Positions 1 to 8,427 of a stretch of DNA of 64,000 nt are shown one piece after another. A program made the position numbers and the translations under genes. The notes under the pieces were generated by a model that was not told the DNA's origin, made no database searches, and worked only from the letters and a program-made list of their open reading frames with translations. This stretch comes from Rhizobium aethiopicum (GTDB taxonomy: Bacteria; Pseudomonadota; Alphaproteobacteria; Rhizobiales; Rhizobiaceae). The stretch is from assembly GCF_014197535.1 (NCBI RefSeq), contig NZ_JACIFV010000008.1, positions 148,537 to 212,536 on the forward strand, read 5' to 3'. Positions within the stretch are counted from its first letter, which is position 1; the number at the start of each line of letters is the position of its first letter.

Positions 1-1
1 T

Positions 2-31
2 CGGCTCAAGGCCGAGGATGACGGAGACTGA
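2..31 (+). CDS. possible 3' end of a plus-strand gene cut by the window edge
   Basis: The frame starting at base 2 reads RLKAEDDGD and then stops with TGA at 29-31. The codons are GC-rich and acidic or basic, as in a normal protein tail, but only nine residues are visible. No family can be named. It could equally be an accidental open frame. Confidence 0.2.
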   Translation, partial: RLKAEDDGD

Positions 32-80
32 GGTTGGCTTCTGGCCAAATCAGCCGGCCGAAAGAGCCAGAGCGTTGCCA

Positions 81-246
81 CATCCCCTTCTCCCCAGCGG
101 GGAGAAGGTGGCCCGAAGGGTCGGATGAGGGGGCCGCACGGCACGCCATTCATTGCCCTTCGCTTGCACTCAGCGCATTCGCGGCTTTGCCGCTCACCCC
201 CTCATCTGCCTGCCGGCATCTTCTCCCCGCTGGGGAGAAGGGAGAT
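81..246. repeat. rhizobial intergenic mosaic repeat (RIME-like), two inverted arms
   Basis: Two arms built on the palindrome CTTCTCCCC-AGCGGGGAGAAG (left 81-131, right about 191-246) face each other. Each carries a GGATGAGGGGG-type flank, and about 60 bases separate them. A related arm recurs at 15091-15150. Short GGGGAGAAGG / GGATGAGGGG palindromes are abundant between genes in Rhizobium and relatives (RIME-type elements, from memory). The element fills most of the non-coding left edge; I see nothing else in 1-330. Confidence 0.7.
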
Positions 247-330
247 GTCGCAGCGTCCCCGCGTCCTCTCACTCAGTCGAGCAACTACGCCTTGGTAGCT
301 GTCTTTAAATGGACATGCTCACGGCCCCAC

Positions 331-1656
331 TTACCGCTCCCAATCCTCTTTCGCAGGCTTCGGGCCGTTGCCGATGCGGCGTTCGAGTTCGGCGGCCTCG
401 GTTTCCGACAGGCGCAGGTCGAGCGTGATCGAGCCGTCCTCATTGTCCTCGCGGCCGTCGACGATCGCGTGGTCGTAGAGCCACGGCAGCAGCGTCAGCT
501 TGTCGACGGGAAGGCGGATCGTCGTTTCGGTCATCACGCCGGACAGCCTGCGGCTGATCTCATCCATCAGCGTGTCGACGCCCTCGCCGCTGACGGCCGA
601 GACGGCGACGACGTTGGCGGCGCCCGCCGCCCGCTGCACCATTGTGTCGTGGACCTCAGGCTCAAGACGGTCGATCTTGTTCCAGACCTCGATCAGCCGC
701 TTCTCCGCTTCGGCCTCGTCGATGCCGAGGTCGCCGAGAATGCGCATCACGTCGGAGCTCTGCGCCTGGTTGTCCGGATCGGACATGTCGCGGACATGCA
801 GGATGAGGTCAGCTTCCAGCACCTCTTCCAAGGTGGCGCGGAAGGCAGCGACGAGATGGGTCGGCAGGTCCGAGATGAAACCGACCGTGTCGGACAGGAT
901 GACCGTGCGGCCATGCGGCAGCTTCATGCGGCGCAGCGTCGGGTCGAGCGTCGCAAACAGCATGTCTTCGGCCAGCACACCGGCGCCGGTGATGCGGTTG
1001 AACAGCGTCGATTTGCCGGCATTGGTGTAGCCGACGAGCGCGACGATCGGGTGCGGCACCTTGCGGCGCTTGGCGCGGTGGAGCTGGCGGGTGCGCACGA
1101 CCTGCTCCAGCTCGCGTTCGAGCTTGATGATGCGGTCCTGCAAGAGCCGCCGGTCGGCTTCGATCTGGGTTTCGCCGGGGCCGCCCATGAAACCGCCGCC
1201 GCCGCGCTGGCGCTCGAGGTGGGTCCAGCTGCGGACCAGCCGGCCCTTCTGATAATTCAGGTGCGCCAGATCGACCTGCAGCGTGCCCTCCTTGGTGGAG
1301 GCGCGGCGGCCGAAGATTTCGAGGATCAGGCCGGTGCGGTCGATGACCTTGGCGTTCCATTCCTTTTCGAGATTGCGCTGCTGCACCGGCGTCAGCGGGT
1401 GATCGACGATGACGAGACCGGAATCGCGCTCGTCGAGCAGCGCCTTGATCTCCTCGATCTTGCCGGTGCCGAGCAAAGTCGCCGGTCTTGGCTCATTGAC
1501 CGGCACGATCGAACCGTTGACGACGTCTAGGTCAATTGCCTGGGCAAGGCCGGTCGCCTCTTCGAGCCGGCTTTCCGGGGTGCGGGTCGAGGCCGATTCG
1601 GTCTGGCCACCGCGGCTGCGCGATTTCAGAACCGGCACGACGACGGTCGCGCGCAT
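331..1656 (-). CDS. hflX: GTPase HflX
   Basis: Ribosome-associated GTPase of the Obg/HflX superfamily. In other bacteria HflX binds the 50S subunit and splits stalled or heat-damaged ribosomes. The 441-residue product has the HflX N-terminal domain (GTGKIEEI motif near residue 64), a glycine-rich linker (GGGGFMGGPGETQIE), then a G domain with Walker A GYTNAGKS, switch DTVGFISDLP and NKID. The ATG at 1656 is the first usable start in frame after the hfq stop; the frame is open back to hfq but offers no ATG, GTG or TTG. It lies 77 bases after hfq on the same strand, the conserved hfq-hflX arrangement, so co-transcription is likely. Length is normal for the family. Confidence 0.95.
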   Translation of the reverse strand: MRATVVVPVLKSRSRGGQTESASTRTPESRLEEATGLAQAIDLDVVNGSIVPVNEPRPATLLGTGKIEEIKALLDERDSGLVIVDHPLTPVQQRNLEKEWNAKVIDRTGLILEIFGRRASTKEGTLQVDLAHLNYQKGRLVRSWTHLERQRGGGGFMGGPGETQIEADRRLLQDRIIKLERELEQVVRTRQLHRAKRRKVPHPIVALVGYTNAGKSTLFNRITGAGVLAEDMLFATLDPTLRRMKLPHGRTVILSDTVGFISDLPTHLVAAFRATLEEVLEADLILHVRDMSDPDNQAQSSDVMRILGDLGIDEAEAEKRLIEVWNKIDRLEPEVHDTMVQRAAGAANVVAVSAVSGEGVDTLMDEISRRLSGVMTETTIRLPVDKLTLLPWLYDHAIVDGREDNEDGSITLDLRLSETEAAELERRIGNGPKPAKEDWER

Positions 1657-1733
1657 ATCGTCTCTGTGCTTGGCGGCCTCAGGGATGATCGAATCGTTCT
1701 TGGTATCGCGTGTCGAAATGACGGCTGATCCTG

Positions 1734-1976
1734 TTAGGACGCGGCTTCTTCACTCTCGAACATCTGCATCGGCTGACCCGGCATGATCGTCGAGATCGCA
1801 TGCTTATACACGAGCTGCGAGTGGCCGTCACGGCGAAGCAGAACACAGAAATTGTCGAAGGAGGTAACAACACCCGTGAGTTTCACGCCGTTGATCAAAA
1901 AGATTGTCAGGGAAATCTTTTGTTTGCGAACAGTATTGAGAAATAAGTCCTGCAAATTCTGAGAACGTTCCGCCAT
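1734..1976 (-). CDS. hfq: RNA chaperone Hfq
   Basis: Sm-like hexameric RNA chaperone that pairs small RNAs with mRNAs; in rhizobia it affects NifA and nitrogen fixation control. The 80-residue product starts [20 protein letters not shown], has the Sm1 core ([25 protein letters not shown]) and the Sm2 core ending in VYKHAISTI, which includes the proximal-site KH. The frame stays open 17 codons upstream, but the ATG at 1976 matches the conserved start and has an [13 protein letters not shown] stretch before it. It sits between dat and hflX. The C-terminal tail is short, as usual in alphaproteobacteria. Confidence 0.97.
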
Positions 1977-2087
1977 CGCGCCGCTTCTTTCTTTATTGCC
2001 GACCCGTGTTGGCCGGTAGAATATCAATCAACCTCTCCATGCGAGACCGGCAACACCCTCATTCCACCGGTCCAGCAAATCTTGGTA

Positions 2088-2951
2088 TCAAATCGCAATC
2101 TTTTCCGCAACGTCGAAAAAGGCTTCGCGGACTTTCTGCGAGACGCTGCCGGGATGGCCGTTGGCGATGGTTTGGCCATCGATGGAAACGACCGGAAAAC
2201 AGATACTTGTGGCTGCCGTCAGGAAGACCTCGCGGGCTGCGAGCATTTCGGAAACAGAGAAATTCCGCTCAGTGATCTTCAAGCCCAGCTTGGCGGCCAC
2301 ATCGATCAATGTGGTGCGAGTGATGCCGCGCAGGATGCCGTGTTCGGCCGGCCGCGTTACCAAGGTTCCATCCGAATCGACCATCCAGACATTGGTCGCC
2401 GCCCCTTCCTTTACCATGCCGTCACCATCGACATAGATCGCCTCCTGGGCGCCGGCTTCCTTGGCCTGCTGGCGGGCCATGGCATTCGGCAGCAGGCCGA
2501 CGGATTTGATGTCGACGCGGTCCCAGCGGTTGTCGGTGACGGTGATCGCCTTGATGCCGTTGGCGTTCTTGGCCGCGATGATCTTCGGGTCGGTGCTCTT
2601 GGCAGTTATGATAAGCGAGGGCGGCGTGCCGTCGGCCGGGAAGACATGGTCGCGGCGGGCGACGCCACGTGTGACCTGCAGGTAGAAAAGCCCGTTGCGG
2701 ACATGGTTGCGGCGCAGCGTCTCGCGAATGACCCGCGTCAGCGCCGCCCGACTCATCGGCCAGGCGATGCTGAGTTCCCCGAGCGAACGGCCAAGACGAT
2801 CGAGATGACGGGTGAGGTCGACGATATAGCCGTGGCGGATCTCGCAGACCTCATAGACGCCGTCGGCGAATTGATAGCCGCGATCCTCGATATGCACGCT
2901 GGCATCGGAATGTTTGACGTAGCGGCCGTTCACATAGGCGATTCTCGGCAT
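2088..2951 (-). CDS. dat: D-amino-acid aminotransferase (class IV PLP enzyme)
   Basis: Fold-type IV PLP aminotransferase. The 287-residue product carries the catalytic lysine at about residue 149 in RVDIKSVGLLPN, the ERGYQFADGVYE-like N-terminal motif (here DRGYQFADGVYE), and the C-terminal TAATS / PVVSIDG signature. The DIKS context and lack of an EGSGEN-type branched-chain signature favour D-amino-acid transaminase over IlvE or PabC, though substrate cannot be fixed from sequence. It lies between ntrX and hfq on the same strand, with 60-62 base gaps on either side, so it probably shares the ntrYX-hfq transcript. Confidence 0.85.
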   Translation of the reverse strand: MPRIAYVNGRYVKHSDASVHIEDRGYQFADGVYEVCEIRHGYIVDLTRHLDRLGRSLGELSIAWPMSRAALTRVIRETLRRNHVRNGLFYLQVTRGVARRDHVFPADGTPPSLIITAKSTDPKIIAAKNANGIKAITVTDNRWDRVDIKSVGLLPNAMARQQAKEAGAQEAIYVDGDGMVKEGAATNVWMVDSDGTLVTRPAEHGILRGITRTTLIDVAAKLGLKITERNFSVSEMLAAREVFLTAATSICFPVVSIDGQTIANGHPGSVSQKVREAFFDVAEKIAI

Positions 2952-3013
2952 GGGAAACCTGGTCTTCGGGATGTGGGAGAGACGCGGCGCGGCGGCTGGC
3001 CGCGCCGCCAGGA

Positions 3014-4378
3014 TCAGACGCCGAGCGATTTCAGCTTGCGGTGCAGCGCCGAGCGCTCCATGCCGACGAATTCGGCGGTGCGTGAAATATTGCCGCCGAA
3101 GCGGTTGATCTGGGCGATCAGATAATCCTTCTCGAACATCTCGCGGGCTTCTCGCAGCGGCAGCGTCATGATGTGATAGTCGTTCTTGGCCGAAACCTTG
3201 GGCAGCATGTCGCCGAGATCGGTCGGCAGCATGTCGGCGGTGATCGGCGTGTCCGGGCCGTCGGTGCGGGCAAGGATCATCAGCCGCTCGATATTGTTGC
3301 GCAGCTGGCGGATATTGCCCGGCCAGTCATGCGCCTGCAGCACCGCCATGGCATCGTCGCCGATGCGGCGCGGACGAATGCCGGCCTGTTCTGATATCTG
3401 GCGCATCAGCTGATCGACGAGGAAGGGAATATCCTCGCGCCGCTCGGCAAGCTGCGGTACGCGCACCGGCACGACGGCCAGGCGATGATAGAGATCCTCG
3501 CGGAACCAGCCTTCGGCGATGCGGCTTTCGAGATTATAGGCGGTCGAGGAAATGATGCGGACGTCGACCTTGACGCGCTTGGATCCGCCGACCCGCTCGA
3601 ACTGCTGATCGACAAGCACGCGCAGGATCTTGTTCTGCGTCTCGCGCGGCATTTCGCCGACCTCGTCGAGATAGAGGATACCGCGATGGGCCTCCTCGAG
3701 CGCGCCGATCTTGCGCGCCTGGCCAGGCGTGCCTTCGGTGCCGAACAGCGCCACTTCCATGCGATCGGGCGTGATGTTGGCAGCATTCAGCGCCACGAAC
3801 GGGCCATTGGCGCGGGCCGACTTCTTGTGGATCATCCGGGCCACCAGCTCCTTGCCGGAACCGGACGCGCCGAGAATCATGATGCGGCTGTTGGTCGGCG
3901 ACACCTTCTCGATCGTCTGGCGCAGCTGCGAGACGGCGACCGAAGTGCCGATTAGCTCCAAGGCGTCGCCGGTGCGCCGTTTCAGCTCGGAAACCTCGCG
4001 CTTGAGCTTGGAATTTTCCAGCGCGCGTTCGGCGATCAAAATCAGCCGATCGGCCTTGAAAGGCTTCTCGATGAAATCGAAAGCGCCGCGTTTGATCGCC
4101 GAGACCGCGGTTTCGATGTTGCCGTGGCCGGAGATCATCACGACGGGGAGATCGGGATGACGGGTCTTGATCTCGTCCAGCAGCGACAGGCCGTCGAGCT
4201 TGCTGCCCTGCATCCAGATATCGAGGAAGATCAGCCGCGGCACGCGATCTGATATCGCCGCCAGCGCGCTGTCGCTGTCATGGGCCGTGCGTGTCTCATG
4301 GCCTTCGTCGGAGAGAATGCCGGAAACGATCTCGCGAATATCGTGCTCGTCATCGACGACGAGAATATCAGAGGCCAT
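3014..4378 (-). CDS. ntrX: nitrogen response regulator NtrX
   Basis: Response regulator partner of NtrY, linked to nitrogen metabolism, redox sensing and envelope functions in alphaproteobacteria. The 454-residue product has a receiver domain (phospho-acceptor D53 in FLDIW), an AAA+ domain (Walker A GASGSGKE, Walker B ILYLDE, FREDLYHRL) and a Fis-type helix-turn-helix at the end (NISRTAEFVGMERSALHRKLKSLG). The ATG at 4378 starts MASDILVVDDE, the usual NtrX start; six more codons are open upstream. It overlaps the ntrY stop by 11 bases, indicating translational coupling. Odd point: the sigma-54 contact loop GAFTGA is replaced by a shortened TEGTPGQARKIG, so activation through sigma-54 is doubtful. 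Confidence 0.95.
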   Translation of the reverse strand: MASDILVVDDEHDIREIVSGILSDEGHETRTAHDSDSALAAISDRVPRLIFLDIWMQGSKLDGLSLLDEIKTRHPDLPVVMISGHGNIETAVSAIKRGAFDFIEKPFKADRLILIAERALENSKLKREVSELKRRTGDALELIGTSVAVSQLRQTIEKVSPTNSRIMILGASGSGKELVARMIHKKSARANGPFVALNAANITPDRMEVALFGTEGTPGQARKIGALEEAHRGILYLDEVGEMPRETQNKILRVLVDQQFERVGGSKRVKVDVRIISSTAYNLESRIAEGWFREDLYHRLAVVPVRVPQLAERREDIPFLVDQLMRQISEQAGIRPRRIGDDAMAVLQAHDWPGNIRQLRNNIERLMILARTDGPDTPITADMLPTDLGDMLPKVSAKNDYHIMTLPLREAREMFEKDYLIAQINRFGGNISRTAEFVGMERSALHRKLKSLGV

Positions 4379-6638
4379 AAGCGCTTTCCTTGTCATTGGC
4401 TGCGGGAGCGGCGGGCGCAGGCTCCAGGCGTGGCAGATGCACGCGGATCATGGCCCCTCTTCCCCGGTCAAAATCGGCGGGCGCGTCATGCAGCTCGAGC
4501 TGCCCGCCATGTTCCTCGATGATCTTCTTGACGATGGCCAGCCCGAGGCCGGTGCCCTTTTCGCGCATCGTCATATAGGGTTCCAGAATGCTATGGCGGT
4601 TTTCCACCGGCAGGCCGCGACCATTGTCGATCACGTCGACGGTGAAACGGTCGCGGGCCACATCGAGCGCGGCGCGCACGAGAACCTTGCGCTCGTCGCG
4701 CTCGTCACTCGGGACGGCTTCCAGCGATTCCACGGCATTCTTGATGAGATTGCCGAACGCCTGGCCGAGCATGCGACTGTCGAACAGGCCCTCCAGCGGC
4801 TTATCGCCGAACTCCGAGAGGAAGGTGACGTGATGATTGCCCATCTCGCGCAGGAAGATCGCGTCGCGCAAGATATCGCGCAGGTCGCTCGGCTCCTTGG
4901 TCGGCTTCGGCATGCGGGCGAAAGCCGAGAACTCGTCGACCATGCGGCCGATATCGCCGACCTGGCGGATGATCGTATCCGTGCACTGGTCGAAGACGGT
5001 GCGGTCGTCCTGGTTGATCTGCTTGCCGTAGCGGCGCTGGATGCGCTCGGCGGACAGCTGGATCGGCGTCAGCGGATTCTTGATCTCGTGAGCAATGCGC
5101 CGTGCCACGTCACCCCAGGCCGTCGAGCGCTGGGCGATGACGAGATCGGTGATATCGTCAAGCGTAATCACGTAGGATTCGCTCATATCGCGCACTTCCT
5201 CGCGGGTGACCTGCACGCTCAGCGTTCTGACCGTGCCGCCGCGCACCAGTGCGATCTGCTTGCGGAAATCGCCGCGATGACGCACCGCCGCCTCGGTCAG
5301 CACCTGATCGACCTCGGGCGCGATGTCGGCCAGCTGCTTGCCGAGCATCTCGTCGGCCGACAGCGACATCAGCGTCTCGGCCGAGCTGTTGACGATGGCG
5401 ATGCGGCGATCCTGTTCGACGCCGATAACGGCGGCGGTAACACCCGACAACACCGCTTCGATGAAGCGGCGGCGGTCGTCGACCTCGTCCTTGGCTTCGA
5501 GGATCTCGTCGCGCTGGGTGCGGATTTCCGAGATCATCTTGTTGAAAGTGCGCGACAGATTGGCGACGTCGCCATCGACGGCATGTACCGGCACGACAAT
5601 ATCCATATTGCCCGAGGCAACGCTGTCGGCGGCCGTGATCAGCAGGCGGATCGGCCGGACGATGCGGTCGGCGACGGCAATCGCCGTCCAGATCGCCGCG
5701 AGCAGCACGATCAGCGCGAAGCCGATGTAGAGCACGGCGAAGGCGATCTGCAGCGAGAAGCGGTTGGCTTCCATCGAGCGGTATTCGGTGGCGTTCTCCT
5801 CCATCATGCGCATGGCGCCCATGACCTTGGGATCGACGGCCCGCACCGTATAGAGAAATGTGCCCTGGATGGCATCGAGCTTGATAATGGCACCGACGAG
5901 GTTGGTGACGCCGGGCGGAATCAGCGTCGGCTGGCCGGCCGCGGCCTTTTCCAGCGCGTCCTGCGGAATGGCCGGCAGCGGCTTTTCCGTGGCGATGTCG
6001 GCCTGGACGACCACCGATCCGTCGCGCTCGACGAGGAAGGCGCCAAGCAGACCGCGCCCCCTCGCCTGCCGCGTCATCAGCTCGGCAAAACCCGTCCTGT
6101 CGAGGCTGTAGAGAGCGCGATTGCGCTCCAGGTCGTTGGCCATGGAGACCGTCTGCCCCTGCAGGTAGCTGGCGTTCTCCATCATATAGGCCTGGCCGAT
6201 ATTGCGCGACGAGCTGACGATCGACTGGGTGCGCAGCGCAAACCAGCGATCGAGGCCGGCATTCAGCGTGATGCTGGCGAAGATGGCGACGAGGATGGCC
6301 GGCGTGATCGCGACGATCGAGAAGAGCACGACGATACGGATGTGCAGGCGCGCGGCCGCTCTGCCTCGTGTGCGCGCCTTGAGCAGCCTTGCCACCTCGC
6401 GGGCGATCAGCGCCAGCAGCGTCAGGACGAAGAAGGAATTGACGATCACCGAGGTGATGACGACATGCGAGGTCGGCGCGATCGGCGTCAGGCCGAGCAG
6501 TATGAAGAGTGTGATCGTGGCGCAGAGAAGCGCGCCGCCGGCGAGCACGAGGCCAGGCACGGCGAAAAGCGCGCGGCGATCGGTCACCGTCGTCACCGCC
6601 TCGCCCGCCGCCGCCGGCGCTACCCCATCCTGCGTCAT
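4368..6638 (-). CDS. ntrY: nitrogen sensor histidine kinase NtrY
   Basis: Membrane sensor kinase that phosphorylates NtrX. The 756-residue product begins with hydrophobic segments (about residues 25-120), a periplasmic region to about 300, another membrane helix (IAFAVLYIGFALIVLLAAIW), a HAMP linker (RIVRPIRLLITAADSVASGN), a PAS domain, then the phospho-acceptor block [20 protein letters not shown] near residue 520 and the ATPase N, G1 and G2 boxes (NLIKNAVES, DNGRGLP, GTGLGLAI). Length is normal. It leads the ntrYX part of the minus-strand run; the aldo/keto reductase upstream is 205 bases away, leaving room for a promoter. Confidence 0.95.
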   Translation of the reverse strand: MTQDGVAPAAAGEAVTTVTDRRALFAVPGLVLAGGALLCATITLFILLGLTPIAPTSHVVITSVIVNSFFVLTLLALIAREVARLLKARTRGRAAARLHIRIVVLFSIVAITPAILVAIFASITLNAGLDRWFALRTQSIVSSSRNIGQAYMMENASYLQGQTVSMANDLERNRALYSLDRTGFAELMTRQARGRGLLGAFLVERDGSVVVQADIATEKPLPAIPQDALEKAAAGQPTLIPPGVTNLVGAIIKLDAIQGTFLYTVRAVDPKVMGAMRMMEENATEYRSMEANRFSLQIAFAVLYIGFALIVLLAAIWTAIAVADRIVRPIRLLITAADSVASGNMDIVVPVHAVDGDVANLSRTFNKMISEIRTQRDEILEAKDEVDDRRRFIEAVLSGVTAAVIGVEQDRRIAIVNSSAETLMSLSADEMLGKQLADIAPEVDQVLTEAAVRHRGDFRKQIALVRGGTVRTLSVQVTREEVRDMSESYVITLDDITDLVIAQRSTAWGDVARRIAHEIKNPLTPIQLSAERIQRRYGKQINQDDRTVFDQCTDTIIRQVGDIGRMVDEFSAFARMPKPTKEPSDLRDILRDAIFLREMGNHHVTFLSEFGDKPLEGLFDSRMLGQAFGNLIKNAVESLEAVPSDERDERKVLVRAALDVARDRFTVDVIDNGRGLPVENRHSILEPYMTMREKGTGLGLAIVKKIIEEHGGQLELHDAPADFDRGRGAMIRVHLPRLEPAPAAPAANDKESAYGL

Positions 6639-6854
6639 TCGGCCTCTCTTCAGACGGCACCCCGCCGTCCCGCCATCCGATCGAAACCAAAGAACGCCGG
6701 CTCAGAAGAGCCAGCGTCGGAACGACTCGATCGGGAGCGAAATGTCCAAAACCCTTGCGTGACCTTTAAGCAACGCATTGTGGCGAAAATGCAACGCGCC
6801 TCGCCACGTTGTCAAGCCAAGGGGCACCCGCAGCCACACAGTTTTGGCGACTTC

Positions 6855-7844
6855 TTAAAAGCGACGCGGTTCTTCCGGTTTGTTTCCGGCAATCGCATCA
6901 ACGCGCTCCAACACATCAGCGGTCAGCTTGTGCCTGTGCGAAAGTGCCGCGAGATTATCCTGCAGCTGGCTGGCCCGCGAGGCGCCGAGAATGACAGTCG
7001 AAACGTTGCGATTGGCGAGGCACCACAAAAGCGCGAGATGGGTAATCGACAAGCCGATCTCGTCCGCGAGTTTTGCGAGTTCGCCGACTTGTCGGAGCTG
7101 AGCGCGGCCGGCATCGCTCGACCATCTTTCCTTCAGCCATTCGTAGCCGGGCAGATTCATGCGGCTGTCGTCCGGCACGCCGTTATTGTATTTGCCGGTC
7201 AGGACGCCGGAGGCGAGTGGCGACCAGATCGTGGTGCCAAGGCCGATGAGGTCGTAGAGCGGGAGATAATCGGCCTCGACTTTCTGGCGTTCGAAGATGT
7301 TGTATTGCGGTTGCTCCATGGTGGGCGGCGTGATCCGCAGGTCGCGGGCAACGGCGTAGGCTTCGGTCAGCTGCTGGGCGGACCATTCGGAGGTCCCCCA
7401 ATAGAGTACCTTTCCCTGGGCGACCAGATCGTGCATGGCCCGGACCGTTTCCTCGACCGGCGTGTCGATATCAGGGCGGTGGCAGAAATAGAGGTCGAGG
7501 TAATCGACCTGAAGCCGCTTCAGCGCCGCATGGCAGGCATCGGTCACATGTTTGCGTGACAGGCCGCGCTGCGTCGGCTTCTGGCCTCCCCAGAAGACCT
7601 TGCTCGAGACAATGAAGCTGTCGCGGCTCCAGCCGAGCGACTTGAGCGCCTCGCCCATGACGATCTCCGACTTGCCGCTTTCATAGCCTTCGGCATTGTC
7701 GAAGAAGTTCACCCCGTTATCATACGCAAGCCGCATGAGGTCGACGGCGTCGCCGCCATTCACCTGCTTGCCGAAAGTGACCCATGAGCCGAAGGAGAAC
7801 TCGCTCACCTTCAGACCCGATTTTCCCAAACGACGATATTCCAT
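6855..7844 (-). CDS. aldo/keto reductase, potassium-channel beta-subunit-like
   Basis: NADPH-dependent oxidoreductase of the AKR fold. The 329-residue product has the catalytic tetrad in context: FFDNAEGY (Asp and Tyr), SSKVFWG (Lys) and FCHRPD (His), plus a C-terminal cofactor region with VILGASRASQLQDNL. The whole-length similarity pattern (YRRLGKSGLKVSEFSFGSW start, QPQYNIFER) is that of the Kv-beta / AKR6-type group. The ATG at 7844 is preferred over the GTG just before it because GGGAG lies seven bases upstream. Substrate unknown; bacterial members reduce aldehydes such as methylglyoxal. It is on the same strand as ntrY but well separated. Confidence 0.88.
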   Translation of the reverse strand: MEYRRLGKSGLKVSEFSFGSWVTFGKQVNGGDAVDLMRLAYDNGVNFFDNAEGYESGKSEIVMGEALKSLGWSRDSFIVSSKVFWGGQKPTQRGLSRKHVTDACHAALKRLQVDYLDLYFCHRPDIDTPVEETVRAMHDLVAQGKVLYWGTSEWSAQQLTEAYAVARDLRITPPTMEQPQYNIFERQKVEADYLPLYDLIGLGTTIWSPLASGVLTGKYNNGVPDDSRMNLPGYEWLKERWSSDAGRAQLRQVGELAKLADEIGLSITHLALLWCLANRNVSTVILGASRASQLQDNLAALSHRHKLTADVLERVDAIAGNKPEEPRRF

Positions 7845-8344
7845 CACGCAGCTCCCGCAGGTTAGAACATGGGCCGACCGTCCGAGGCCGGCGTCGCACC
7901 ATCAATGAGCGATCGATCCGCATAATCTATGGCGGCCGCAAGGATATACGAGGCGCCGCCGCCAAATTGCTCGCCATGGAACACGATGTCGCAGCTCCGG
8001 TCAGCCCGGCCGTACAGAAAAGGGCGCTCCACGACATCAGCCGGAGCGCCCATGGCAGCTGACGACGACAGTTGCGGCGGAAGTCTACAGCAGCAGCGGC
8101 AGATGACGAGATTCGGAACGGATAGGCAACATGCGAGCGGATTCGGGAATGCTGTCCTCCGCTGATCGAGCCATATGATCCACCTGTTATCCACAGCTTA
8201 TCCACAGGCGTGGCGGCGGCGAATGCAGCAACTTCAATGACATTTCGCGAACGGCAAACAATAGCTCACAAATACTATGTGACCGTCGGATGACACTGCG
8301 TTTTTGTTTGCCGGCGCAGATACAAACCGCGCTCAAGCTTGGAT
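7845..8344. other. gene-poor intergenic region between the aldo/keto reductase and ntrC
   Basis: No convincing protein gene is visible here on either strand. A minus-strand frame of 110 codons (7862-8194) lacks a ribosome binding site and recognisable motifs and is left uncalled. The region contains the two DnaA boxes at 8187-8206 and leads into the small-RNA candidate at 8345-8426. It must also hold the promoter of the leftward aldo/keto reductase; I found no clear -35/-10 pair. Confidence 0.6.
8187..8206 (+). promoter_or_regulatory. two tandem perfect DnaA boxes
   Basis: TTATCCACA occurs at 8187-8195 and again at 8198-8206, in the same orientation. The copies start 11 bases apart, about one helical turn, so both would face the same side of the DNA. 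Each is identical to the strict DnaA consensus. The rhizobial chromosomal origin is normally beside hemE, which is not here, so an origin is not implied. A DnaA titration or regulatory site acting on the small-RNA candidate or the flanking genes is possible. Confidence 0.6.
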
Positions 8345-8426
8345 AGATTAAGTTTTGTTCCCGACCGTGGCGGCGGATACTGGGGAGGAGGTGGCGGTGG
8401 GCAAACGAGGAGCCCACCGCCTTTTT
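8345..8426 (+). ncRNA. candidate small RNA, plus strand, about 80 nt
   Basis: A strong terminator in plus orientation (8393-8426) ends here, yet no plus-strand protein gene exists for it to serve: the nearest plus gene upstream would be outside the window. The bases before it are G-rich and non-coding (AGTTTTGTTCCCGACC at about 8351, GGGGAGGAGG at 8382-8391), as expected for a short trans-acting RNA. The 3' end abuts the stop codon of the convergent ntrC. The 5' end is a guess. Rhizobial Hfq-bound RNAs of about 80 nt such as MmgR (alpha-r8 family) are the obvious comparison, but I cannot confirm identity from memory. Confidence 0.5.
8393..8426 (+). terminator. rho-independent terminator, plus orientation
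   Basis: A perfect 10-base-pair stem (GGCGGTGGGC at 8393-8402, GCCCACCGCC at 8412-8421) with a 9-base loop is followed by five T and TCTC on the plus strand. On the minus strand the stem is not followed by T, so it is not a good terminator for ntrC. Confidence 0.8.
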
Positions 8427-8427
8427 C

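Noticed and set aside
4167..7559. Long plus-strand open frame (over 1,100 codons) antisense to ntrX, ntrY and the aldo/keto reductase
   Set aside because: It mirrors high-GC coding genes on the other strand, has His/Arg/Asp-biased low-complexity composition and crosses three real genes with clear domains. It is a codon-bias shadow.
7862..8194. Minus-strand 110-codon frame in the gap upstream of the aldo/keto reductase
   Set aside because: No ribosome binding site, no family motif, cysteine-rich stretch unlike neighbours, and it runs through the DnaA boxes. Could be a decayed gene, but not supportable.
8187..8206. Reading the tandem DnaA boxes as a replication origin
   Set aside because: Only two boxes, no AT-rich unwinding region, no hemE, dnaA, parAB or repABC nearby.
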